A stretch of DNA of 64,000 nucleotides, taken from F23-D06 sp963603365 (GTDB taxonomy: Bacteria; Bacteroidota; Bacteroidia; Bacteroidales; WCHB1-69). Where the stretch lies: positions 1 to 64,000 of the forward strand of contig CAVCMI010000015.1 in assembly GCA_963603365.1 (NCBI GenBank), given 5' to 3'. Each line of letters opens with the position of its first letter. The stretch's first letter is position 1. The notes beneath the pieces were generated by a model that saw nothing but the letters and a program-made list of their open reading frames with translations, was not told the origin of the DNA and made no database searches. The translations under genes and the position numbers were made by a program. Shown here piece by piece: positions 1 through 8,800 of this stretch.

Positions 1-8
1 CAAAGATA
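1..8 (-). promoter_or_regulatory. minus-7 box of a leftward promoter
   Basis: The first eight bases are the complement of TATCTTTG, the Bacteroidota minus-7 consensus TAnnTTTG. It would drive a gene lying to the left of the window. If so, intergenic DNA ends just before the methyltransferase fragment at 39, which supports the view that this fragment has lost its 5' part. Confidence 0.5.
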
Positions 9-38
9 CAATTATTTTTAGTTTTATACAATATTTAG

Positions 39-320
39 ATGTTACAATGTACTAGTGATATGCAACGAGTAAGGTTGGAAGATGGCCGACGTAGAAGACT
101 AACCGACAGAGAGGCCGCAAGACTTCAGAGCTTCCCTGACTGGTTTGAATTTTCAGGCAATGAAACACGGCGTTATTATCAAATAGGAAACGCCGTGCCG
201 CCTTTATTGGCATACAAAATTGCTTTAAAAATACGTGAAACTTATCATATGGAGCAACGCAATCCACAAGAAATCATTAACACCATAATTCCTCAGTCTC
301 TTTTTGAATATGCAGATTAA
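39..320 (+). pseudogene. C-terminal remnant of a C5-cytosine DNA methyltransferase
   Basis: The frame encodes 93 residues that match only the end of a type II C5-cytosine methyltransferase: motif IX (RRLTDREAARLQSFPDW) and motif X (YYQIGNAVPPLLAYKIA). The PCQ catalytic loop, SAM-binding motif I and ENV motif are absent. A TAG stop lies directly before the ATG at 39, and the DNA before that looks like a promoter spacer, so the gene is cut at its 5' end rather than running in from outside. Family resemblance starts at about the SDMQRV stretch, near base 54. It sits 5' of the nuclease remnant in the same direction, as expected of a restriction-modification pair. The fragment cannot be an active methyltransferase by itself. 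Confidence 0.85.
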
Positions 321-328
321 GATAATAA

Positions 329-949
329 AAACAACCCCTGTCATCTTATGATGACATCCGTCGTCAAGATTTAAAATTACTGGTTGAAGCAGGTATTGTA
401 CTTAATTCTTCCTCCAAAGAACAACAAGCGACCAACAACCCCTCGAGAGGATATGCATTAAACCCCGCTTTTGTAAGCCTTATCAAAAGCTTTGACACAA
501 GTATGTGGAAGAAATCTATAGAAAATTTTGTTCAACAAACACAATCATTAAAAGAGGAGCTTGAAAGACGAAGAGAACTCATGAAAGTCCCTGTAACTCT
601 ACCTGGAGGTAAGACTATCGACTTGTCTTATGGTGAGCATAATGATTTGCAAAAGGCTATAATTGAATCGTTTTTACCGCTATATGGATTTGGAGCAGAA
701 GTTCTTTATGTTGGTGATACAAAAGATAAATACTTGCACTTAGAAAAAGAGGCTCTTGAGAACATAAATTTCTTCCCTCTCGAACACGAAGAATTACCTG
801 ATGTTGTAGCATATAGCAAAGAAAAGAATCTGCTATATCTAATTGAAGCCTACCATTCTACTTTCCCGGTTCTCCGGGAACGGTGTCCTCATAAACGGGC
901 GTTTTGCATTGACGACAAAGACACCCCCATCTCAAATCCTAACTCCTAA
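329..949 (+). pseudogene. BsuBI/PstI-family restriction endonuclease, truncated at both ends
   Basis: The open frame from 329 to 949 contains the central part of a BsuBI/PstI-like type II endonuclease. Visible landmarks are the helical-domain piece DDIRRQDLKLLVEAGIV (from about 350), then NNPSRGYALNP, VPVTLPGGKTIDLS, GFGAEVLYVGDT and the PD-(D/E)xK region ELPDVVAY...LLYLIEA. Roughly 70 N-terminal residues are missing, there is no in-frame ATG before 503, and similarity ends at about base 860 (LIEAYHS), after which the frame runs into unrelated sequence and stops at 949. About 70 C-terminal residues are therefore also lost. Composition is AT-rich compared with the following genes, which suggests horizontal origin. 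An inactive relic is the most likely reading. Confidence 0.82.
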
Positions 950-1028
950 TTCCTCATTCAATAATTCCTTCGAGGCAACAGCCGTGGAAGGCTTTGCGAC
1001 CATTGCTGCCCAAAAGTCCCTTTTTTTG

Positions 1029-1036
1029 TACTTTTG
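1029..1036 (+). promoter_or_regulatory. lgt promoter minus-7 box
   Basis: TACTTTTG fits TAnnTTTG and is followed by C, as in most boxes in this window. An ATTG lies 23 bases upstream. The lgt ATG follows 26 bases downstream. Confidence 0.6.
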
Positions 1037-1062
1037 CCGTCTGATTACAACATACTGCAATA

Positions 1063-1941
1063 ATGGCAACAAACGTATTAGGAACTGTCACATGGACGGT
1101 CAATCCCGTAGCATTTCATCTCGGGGCTGTTGAAGTAAGGTGGTACGGCATTCTGCTGGCGTTTGGGTTTCTGCTGGCATATTACACGCTTCAGCAGATT
1201 TTCAAGACGGAGCATCTTTCTATGAAATTGCTCGACAAGATTTCTGTCTGGACGATTGTGTGGACCGTCGTCGGGCTGCGGATCGGTCATTTTCTCTTTT
1301 ACGAGCCCGAGCAGTTTATCCTAAACCCTATTGAGATCATCTTGCCGATACACGACGGCCATTTTGTAGGATACCAAGGACTTGCGAGCCATGGCGGTGT
1401 CATTGCCATCTTGTTGTTCATCATTTACTATACGCGGAAGCACAAAATCAACATTTTTTGGCTGCTCGACCGTTTAGCCATTGCCATCCCCATCGCGGCG
1501 GCATCAGTACGTTGCGGAAATCTGATGAACCACGAGATTGTCGGCAGCATTACCGACGTGTCCTGGGCCTTTGACTTCACGTTGGGCGGGCCAGGCGTGG
1601 CCGGCACTTTCCGCCACCCGGCACAGCTTTATGAGTCGGCCGTCTACCTGCTGCTTTTTGTCGGACTTGTCATCTACTACTTCAAATTTGCCAAGGGCAA
1701 AGTCGCTGCCGGACGCACCTCGGGGCTTACCCTCACGATCATCTTCACGGCCCGCTTCATCATCGAGTTTTTCAAAGAGGTGCAGGTTGAGAGCGAAGTT
1801 GGCCACGCTCTCAACAACGGACAACTGCTCAGCATCCCCATCATCCTCATCGGCGTCGGACTGCTGACATACTCTCTCCTCAAGCCCAACTATCCACAGT
1901 GTCCCTACAAAGAAGAACCTGCAAGCAAGGCTAAGAAATGA
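1063..1941 (+). CDS. lgt: prolipoprotein diacylglyceryl transferase
   Basis: Lgt moves a diacylglyceryl group from phosphatidylglycerol to the lipobox cysteine of prolipoproteins at the inner membrane, the first step of lipoprotein maturation. The 292-residue protein is polytopic with about seven hydrophobic segments. Family landmarks are the early VEVRWYGILLAFGFLLAYY segment, the essential-histidine motif GLASHGG, the Lgt signature region VRCGNLMNHEIVG and HPAQLYES near the C-terminal third. Length is normal for the family. The ATG at 1063 is 26 bases behind a good minus-7 box. Substrates are visible nearby, since several lipoproteins with clear lipoboxes are encoded in this window (37078, 42684, 42817). 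Confidence 0.97.
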   Translation: MATNVLGTVTWTVNPVAFHLGAVEVRWYGILLAFGFLLAYYTLQQIFKTEHLSMKLLDKISVWTIVWTVVGLRIGHFLFYEPEQFILNPIEIILPIHDGHFVGYQGLASHGGVIAILLFIIYYTRKHKINIFWLLDRLAIAIPIAAASVRCGNLMNHEIVGSITDVSWAFDFTLGGPGVAGTFRHPAQLYESAVYLLLFVGLVIYYFKFAKGKVAAGRTSGLTLTIIFTARFIIEFFKEVQVESEVGHALNNGQLLSIPIILIGVGLLTYSLLKPNYPQCPYKEEPASKAKK

Positions 1942-1972
1942 TTTGACGGTAGGGGCTATTTTGCTATATTTG
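1942..1972 (+). promoter_or_regulatory. comEC promoter (minus-33 TTTG, minus-7 TATATTTG)
   Basis: TTTG at 1942-1945 and TATATTTG at 1965-1972 are separated by 19 bases, a textbook Bacteroidota promoter. It begins directly after the lgt stop codon, so comEC has its own promoter although it follows lgt by only 47 bases. Confidence 0.75.
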
Positions 1973-1988
1973 GCCCAAACCTCAAACC

Positions 1989-4043
1989 ATGAAACTCTCA
2001 AAATACCCTCTGCTCAAAGTCCTGATTCCGCTTGTTTCAGGCATTTTATGCTCGTATTTGTGTCAATTTCCGTTCAAAACGTGCTATTGGTGGCTGGCCG
2101 CAGCGGCATTCTGCGTGCTGATTGCCGCAGTTTTGCTGCCGATCAAGAACCTTTTCCGTCAATGGCTGAATATGATTCCGTTGTTGCTGGGATTCTTTTT
2201 TGCGGGAATGGCTGTCACAACTTTCCGACAGACCCTGCGTCTCTCGCCAGAAAAGCAGGCACTGACCGAAAAAGAGCAACGGTGGATTGTGCGCGTGGCC
2301 GACTTTCCGTCGGAACGTGAAAAGAGCATGAAGATGACGGCCGAAGTTCTGCAGGCCGCAGCAGGCGTGCCGATGAAAGGCAAAACGCTGCTCTATCTGT
2401 CCAAGAGCGCCGGATCCGCCGCCGTCACACACGGCGACATCCTGATTGTCTCCGCAACGCTGAAGCCACTGTCGCCGCCAGCCAACCCCGATGCCTTCGA
2501 CTACCGGAAATACATGCAGAAGAAAGGGGTTTTCTATACCGCGTACGCAGGCGACGGGTGCTGGCAGCTGCTCGGACGGCACACCTTTCGGCCATTGAAA
2601 GCGGTCACACACCGCATACAGTCCTATTTGTCTTCCGTCTTCACTGCGGCTGGCATGAAAGGTGCGGAATATGACATCATCAACGCCATCTTGCTCGGTG
2701 ACGACGACACGATGAACCCGGATCTGAAGCGCACCTACGCCGCAGCCGGAGTCAGCCACATCCTTTGCGTGTCAGGCATGCATGTGGGGGTCATCTTTAT
2801 GATTCTCGATTTTGTGTTGAAACCGTTAGACCTGTTCCGCGCCACACGCCGGCTGAAAGCGATAGCCATACTGTTCTTCATCTGGTTTTATGCCCACGTC
2901 ACGGGGCTGGCGCCTTCCGTCTCGCGCTCGGCGGCAATGTTCACGTTTGTGACAGCCGGATCGCTGCTCAACCGCCGCACTACCGTATTCCACAGCCTTT
3001 TTGCCTCCCTGTTTGTCTTGCTGTCCATAAACCCGTTGCTGCTGCTTGACATCGGATTCCAGTTGAGTTACCTGGCCGTATTCGGGATTGTACTGATTCA
3101 GCCACTTCTGGCGAAAGTCTATGCCTGCAAAACCAAAGTCGGCAACTATTTCTGGGGACTCGCCACCGTGTCCATCGCGGCCCAGGTCAGCACATTCCCT
3201 ATATCTGTACATTATTTCGGGCAGTTTCCGAATTATTTCTTGCTTTCTAACATCTCTGTCATCTCTTTGTCTTTCATCGTGATGGCTACAGGCATCGTCC
3301 TGCTCGTCACGGCATTTATTCCGGTAGCCGCCAAAGTCGTCTCTTTTTGTCTGATTTGGGAGATTAAAGCCATGAACGGCATCATCTCGTTTGTGGAGAG
3401 GCTGCCCGGCGCGGTCACGAATGACATTGACTGCTCCGCAGCGCAGGCACTTTTGCTGTATGCACTCATCTTACTCATCTATTTGGCCTTGCATTTCCGG
3501 GAAAAGAGATACGCCTGGTGTGCATTTGTCACGTTTGCCCTCTTTTCAGGAACCTTCTTTCTGCGCAAAGTGGCGTTGCAGCGGCAAAATGAGTTATGTG
3601 CTTACTCGATACGGAACACCAGTGCTGTAAGTTTCTGCCTGCGACAGCAATGCGTGCTGTTTTCAGACTCCATAAACACTACAGCCCACCCCCAATACGG
3701 ATACGCCATCCGGAACCATGCACGTCGGCAACATGCGGAACTGCACATTGTGCCTGTCGACACGCCTCGCTACGATGCAACGTTCCTGCACAAACGGGGA
3801 AACTTCATCATATTCGGAAACAGACGGTGCTATCTGCTGAAAGGCAAAGAACGCGTTTTCATCCTCGACAAGCCGATGCCTGTTGACGTGCTGCTGCTCC
3901 AATACAACCCGCGGCAAAGTCCTGACGAAGTAGCCAAAGCCATAGCTTTCAAGTCTGTAGTCGCCGATGCCACCTCCTCTGAATACTGCCTCGGGCGATG
4001 GCGCACCTGGTGCACGGAAAACGGGATTCCTTTCCGTCAATAG
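1989..4043 (+). CDS. comEC: ComEC/Rec2-family DNA uptake channel protein
   Basis: The 684-residue protein has N-terminal membrane segments and a DUF4131-like soluble domain (about residues 30-190). The Competence domain follows (about 215-490) with the hallmark LCVSGMHVGVIF at about residues 260-270 and several further membrane helices. ComEC forms the inner-membrane channel for single-stranded DNA during natural transformation. The C-terminal 150 residues are short and show no metallo-beta-lactamase HxHxDH motif, so the nuclease-like domain found in Bacillus ComEC is absent or reduced to a relic. This appears common in the phylum but is stated here from the sequence. No other competence genes are adjacent. 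Confidence 0.93.
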   Translation: MKLSKYPLLKVLIPLVSGILCSYLCQFPFKTCYWWLAAAAFCVLIAAVLLPIKNLFRQWLNMIPLLLGFFFAGMAVTTFRQTLRLSPEKQALTEKEQRWIVRVADFPSEREKSMKMTAEVLQAAAGVPMKGKTLLYLSKSAGSAAVTHGDILIVSATLKPLSPPANPDAFDYRKYMQKKGVFYTAYAGDGCWQLLGRHTFRPLKAVTHRIQSYLSSVFTAAGMKGAEYDIINAILLGDDDTMNPDLKRTYAAAGVSHILCVSGMHVGVIFMILDFVLKPLDLFRATRRLKAIAILFFIWFYAHVTGLAPSVSRSAAMFTFVTAGSLLNRRTTVFHSLFASLFVLLSINPLLLLDIGFQLSYLAVFGIVLIQPLLAKVYACKTKVGNYFWGLATVSIAAQVSTFPISVHYFGQFPNYFLLSNISVISLSFIVMATGIVLLVTAFIPVAAKVVSFCLIWEIKAMNGIISFVERLPGAVTNDIDCSAAQALLLYALILLIYLALHFREKRYAWCAFVTFALFSGTFFLRKVALQRQNELCAYSIRNTSAVSFCLRQQCVLFSDSINTTAHPQYGYAIRNHARRQHAELHIVPVDTPRYDATFLHKRGNFIIFGNRRCYLLKGKERVFILDKPMPVDVLLLQYNPRQSPDEVAKAIAFKSVVADATSSEYCLGRWRTWCTENGIPFRQ

Positions 4044-4065
4044 CTGAAAGCATCCGTGCTGAATA

Positions 4066-4121
4066 CTCTACAACAATCTCTTCTATCTTATAGTCAATCA
4101 GTTGGAAACTCTCTACAACAA
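4066..4121. repeat. pair of 11-bp direct repeats
   Basis: CTCTACAACAA occurs at 4066-4076 and again at 4111-4121, 45 bases apart start to start. Both copies are upstream of the EamA gene promoter at 4144. They could be a regulator-binding pair or chance in AT-rich spacer. Confidence 0.4.
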
Positions 4122-4143
4122 CATTAAAGAGAAAAAACTATTG

Positions 4144-4151
4144 TATTTTTG
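4144..4151 (+). promoter_or_regulatory. minus-7 box upstream of the EamA transporter
   Basis: TATTTTTG followed by C matches TAnnTTTG. The start codon is 24 bases downstream. Confidence 0.65.
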
Positions 4152-4174
4152 CGACCCTCAAAAAAAAAGCGATT

Positions 4175-5140
4175 ATGACAATGTTGAAAATGAGCAAAAC
4201 ATTCAGCGGCACGCTTTGCGGCATCATCGCCGCCGTCTGCTACGGGACGAATCCGTTGGGGGCATTGTTCCTTTACGATGACGGTGTGAACACCAACACC
4301 GTGCTCACTTTCCGGTTCGGGCTGGCAGCGGTCATCATCGCCTTGATTATGGCTGTGCGCCGGGAATCGTTCCGGATAAAAAACAAAGAACTGATTGTGC
4401 TGGCTATTTTAGGATTTCTTTTTGCCGCCTCCTCTATGAGTCTCTATTACAGTTTCAAATTCATAGATGCGGGAGTGGCCTCCACCCTGCTGTTTGTCTA
4501 TCCGATTATGGTAGCGGTAATCATGTCCATTTTCTTCAAAGAAAAAATAACCATTGTAACGGTTTTGTCTATTGCGCTGGCATTTTCGGGCATAATGCTG
4601 CTGTACAACACGGGCACGGGTGTCACACTCAATGCGACAGGCGTATTGCTGGTGATGATTTCATCCCTCACCTATGCTCTTTACATCATCATTGTAAACC
4701 GCTCACAGATAGCCATGTCGCCGTTCAAGATGACATTCTATGTACTGTTGTTCTGCGTCGCCGGCATTGTGCTGCATTCCTTTCTGTCGCCAGACACGCA
4801 CATTCATGCGCTGCCGACGCCGAGGTCTTGGCTTTTCGCTTTGATGTTAGCCATCGTACCCACCTTTTTGTCGCTTGTGCTTATGACGGTGTCCATCCGG
4901 AACATCGGCTCTACGCCATCGGCAATTATGGGGGCTTTAGAGCCGCTCACGGCCGTATTCATAGGCATCACCGTATTTGAGGAGCCGCTCACTTTGAGGC
5001 TTGTCTACGGCATCATGCTGATTCTTTCGGGAGTATTGCTCATCATTGCGGGAAAGACCATTACACTTCATTCCCACCTTGCATGGCAGCATGTCAAGCA
5101 GAAGATGACGAAGCATCCTCACACTAACAACAGGCAATGA
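4175..5140 (+). CDS. EamA/DMT-family transporter
   Basis: This 321-residue protein has about ten hydrophobic segments in two EamA repeats, the arrangement of drug/metabolite transporter superfamily exporters. The first repeat includes FRFGLAAVIIALIMAV and the second ends in the typical region GALEPLTAVFIGITVFEEPL. Such proteins export amino acids, metabolites or drugs, but the substrate cannot be read from the sequence. Start choice is between ATG codons at 4175, 4184 and 4190, and the first is closest to the promoter at 4144. It ends two bases from the stop codon of the convergent thiN gene, leaving no room for a terminator between them. Confidence 0.9.
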   Translation: MTMLKMSKTFSGTLCGIIAAVCYGTNPLGALFLYDDGVNTNTVLTFRFGLAAVIIALIMAVRRESFRIKNKELIVLAILGFLFAASSMSLYYSFKFIDAGVASTLLFVYPIMVAVIMSIFFKEKITIVTVLSIALAFSGIMLLYNTGTGVTLNATGVLLVMISSLTYALYIIIVNRSQIAMSPFKMTFYVLLFCVAGIVLHSFLSPDTHIHALPTPRSWLFALMLAIVPTFLSLVLMTVSIRNIGSTPSAIMGALEPLTAVFIGITVFEEPLTLRLVYGIMLILSGVLLIIAGKTITLHSHLAWQHVKQKMTKHPHTNNRQ

Positions 5141-5142
5141 TT

Positions 5143-5781
5143 TCAACCTCGAAGTTCGCGGTAAACCAGCACGGTGCCCGGCGCATGCATCTCAACGGTG
5201 AACGTGTCCGACAAAGCCTCGTTAAGGCTTCCCTCCCACAAATGGGCAAAGCTGCGCCGTGACACAGGATACCGCAATCCGTGAAAGGATACCGGAAGAT
5301 GCTCGTCTTTGACGAAAACCGACACCTGCTGTCCCTTTTCCGACTCAAACTCGGCAGTTTCAGAAATGCAGTTGAACACACCGTACCCCGTCAACATAGC
5401 CAATTCCATACGATGACTATAGGTAGCCATAATGCTGACATTGGCAAGGAAATGGTCATCTCGTATGCCGTCGCAGCCCAGCAAGAGCGCCGATTTAAGG
5501 TCGTTTTCAATGCAATATCGGAGCGCTTTCTGCAAATCATTGTATTCCTGACTCTTGTCTGGGAAGAGGCAATGTTTCCACTTGGTCAGGTTTTGCGCGT
5601 TCATCGAATCACAATCGCCCACGATAGCCGTGGGGACGAAGCCGGCGGCCGTCAGTTTGTCCACTGCCCCGTCGCAGCAGACAACATATTTCGCCCTTTT
5701 GATCAGTGTCAAAGTGTCCGGGCGTGTAGGGAACGTTCCGTTAGCCACAATTACCGTTGACAAGTCATCCAGCATCTTCAT
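5143..5781 (-). CDS. thiN: thiamine pyrophosphokinase
   Basis: ThiN transfers pyrophosphate from ATP to thiamine, giving the cofactor thiamine diphosphate in one step. The 212-residue protein shows the family landmarks in order: VIVANGTFP at the N-terminus, YVVCCDGAVDKL, the metal-binding GDCDS, YNDLQKAL (the family's TDLxKAL) and LLGCDGIRDDHFLANVSI (the family's GxxGGRxDHxLxN). The C-terminal half is the beta-rich thiamine-binding domain. It lies 37 bases downstream of the glycogen synthase/phosphorylase gene in the same direction, so the two are probably co-transcribed. No other thiamine genes are present in the window. Confidence 0.92.
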   Translation of the reverse strand: MKMLDDLSTVIVANGTFPTRPDTLTLIKRAKYVVCCDGAVDKLTAAGFVPTAIVGDCDSMNAQNLTKWKHCLFPDKSQEYNDLQKALRYCIENDLKSALLLGCDGIRDDHFLANVSIMATYSHRMELAMLTGYGVFNCISETAEFESEKGQQVSVFVKDEHLPVSFHGLRYPVSRRSFAHLWEGSLNEALSDTFTVEMHAPGTVLVYRELRG

Positions 5782-5818
5782 CTTTCCCGTCTTTCTTTCT
5801 GAAAAAAACCGCTTCAGG

Positions 5819-8800
5819 CTAAAGCCATCTCACAAGATTGAAATCCATATCGTGAGGCAGCAACGGATTGGCGGGAATGATGCGGACAGCAAAATTCCAA
5901 ATCCCCACATGCTTTGCGTTTATCTGGCATTGACAGACCACCGTACCGGCATTTTCTGAAACCATACGGAAAGGATATTTGGCTTGCAGTCTGACTCGTC
6001 CGGTCTTATCATCTTCCTTCGCAAAGAGCATCTCCACTTTGAGGTCTTCCGAGGAAAGCGATCCTGTCTTGAGTGTAAGGTTCATCGTCAGGTCTTCGCC
6101 CACATAGAAAGCATTGTCTGTCTGGGCAGGCCTTGAGATTTCCACGCAGGCTATTTCGTTCCAGTTGGCAAGCACCTTCTCTTTCCACTTGAGCAGAGCG
6201 ACAGCTGATGTGAGGCGGTCCGCTGTCAGTGTTTCGGAACGGCTTTCGAGTTTATGGTAAAACTTGGCGTAATAGTCATCCAATTGCCTTTTCATAGTAT
6301 AATGAGGGGAGATATGCGTAAAGCATTTTTTCATCATCTTGACCCATTGTGCCGGCACATCGAGGGCGTCGCGAGTATAGAAAGCGGGAGCAATCTCTTC
6401 CTCGACAGTAGCATAGATCGTGGCTGCATCGAGTTCGTCTTGCAGGCGGCCGTCATCGTAGGTGACCTGTTCCTTGACTGCCCAGCCGGCGCCCGGCACA
6501 TATCCCTCTGCCCACCAGCCGTCGAGCACGCTGAAGTTAAGCACTCCGTTCATCACGGCTTTCTCGCCTGAAGTGCCGGATGCCTCTAAAGGACGCGTCG
6601 GCGTGTTGAGCCACACATCGCATCCCGACACCAGCTTCTTGGCCAAAACCATATCGTAATTCTCGACGAACAGTATCTTCCCTATAAACTCCGGCTGCCG
6701 GGAAAGCTGGATGATGCGGGTAATCAGGTCTTGTCCGGCTTTGTCGTTAGGGTGGGCCTTGCCGGCAAATACAAACTGCACGGGACGTTCGGGGTTGTTC
6801 AACAGTCTCTGCAGACGTTCCTCGTTCATGAACAGCAAGTATGCCCTCTTATAGGTTGCAAATCTGCGGGCAAACCCTATTGTCAGCACATCTTCGCGTA
6901 TTGACTTCAGCGTTTTGTCGATGAGGGCAGGCGACTCGTTGCGGCGGCGCATCTGTACGGCAAGCTGCCGCTTTATCATGTCAAACATCTCCTTACGGAG
7001 TTCCTGCTTGATGTCCCAGATTCTGAAATCCTCCACCTCATTGATTCTGTTCCATATCTTCGGGTTTGAACGGTCTTGTTCAAATTCAGGCCCAAACACT
7101 TCGCTGTGCAGTTTTTGCCATTTCTCGTGCGCCCATGTTTTGTAGTGCACACCGTTTGTGACATAGCCAACATGGAGTTCCTCCGCAAAGCGGCCTTCAT
7201 AGAGTTCGGCAAACATCTCGCGCGACACTCTTCCGTGTATGCGGCTCACGCCGTTGATCTCCTGTGAGAGGTGACAAGCCAGAATGCTCATCGAGAACTT
7301 GTCGGATGTGCAGTCGTCGCGTTTGCGCCCAAGTCCCATAAACGTTTCCCATGACATGTTGAGACGTTCGGGATACGCGGCGAAATAGGTCCGCATCAAG
7401 TCTTCCGTAAAGGCGTCGTGTCCTGCCGGCACGGGCGTATGGGTTGTATATAGCGACGATGCCTTGGCTATTTCCATCGCTATCGACATGTTCACATGCC
7501 TGCTTTGCATAATGCGGTAAACACGTTCCAGATTCAGGAATGCGGCATGGCCTTCGTTCAAATGGTATAGGGTTGCGTTTTCGCCTAAAAGGTTCAACAT
7601 GCGCACGCCGCCGATGCCGAGCAGCATTTCCTGCTTGAGCCTGTTTTCAGAATCGCCGCCGTAGAGCGTTGCCGTCACCTTCCTGTCCTCGTCCCAATTC
7701 TCGTCAAAGTCGGCATCCAACAGATAAAGCGGTATGCGTCCCACTTTCACTTTCCAGATGCGTGCGTACATGTTGCGTCCGGGAAGTGCCACGCTCACCT
7801 TTTTCCACTCGCCGCTTTCGTCTTTCAGCGGTTCGATGGGAAGTTTTGAGAAACTCTGTGAAGGATAAAGGTTCACCTGCTTGCCCTCTATCGATATTTC
7901 CTGCGTAAAATAGCCGTGTCTATAAAGCAGTCCCACACCGACCATATCCACATTGTCGTCCGACGCTTCCTTGAGATAATCGCCGGCGAGCATGCCTAAT
8001 CCGCCGGAGAAGATCTTGAGTTCATTGCTGATGCCGAATTCCATGCTGAAATAGGCTATTTTCTTTTCGGCACGGGTGCGTGGCGCTGACATATATGCCT
8101 CAAAATCGGCATACACCTTGTCGAGCCTTTTCAAGAAACTCTCATTCTGCGAAAAATTTTCCATTCTGTCAAACGGGAGTTCCTGCAGCAGATGCACGGG
8201 GTTTTCGTTGCACGCTTTCCACAATGCCGGGCCGGCGATGTCTTCAAAAAGGTTTCTGGCTTCAAAATTCCAACTCCACCAGAGGTTTTCAGAAAGCGTC
8301 TCCAGTTTTTCGAGGTTTTTGGGGAGGTGCGACTTGACTGAAATCTTGCGCCACTCCGGCGTTTCCCGTTTAATATGTTCTGACATCAAGCCGATGCGTG
8401 AAGTCTTGTTTTGGTATTGAGCATAACGCAACGCACTTTTTTCCAATGCTTTCTGATAAGCAATCTTATAATTATCATAAAGGTTTTCCCAAAGGGCTTG
8501 GTGAGAGATCATTCGGGTGTCCTGATTGACTGCTTCCTTGTCTGACGAAGTGCAGGTTCCGTAAAAGCGAAGGGCGTCCGCCACACCGTCAACCACCTGG
8601 TCATCGTTGTCGTCGGTGCGTTCAACCACCGTCACGCTCGGGTGCGTCTCAAAACGGCCGCGCACCCAAAGCCCGAAACCGGCGAGCGAAGTCGTCACCG
8701 TAGGGATGCCGAAAGCGATGCTCTCGAGCGGCGTATAGCCCCAAGGCTCGTAGTAGGACGGGAACGCGCTCACATCGAAGCCGACAAGCAGGTCATAATA

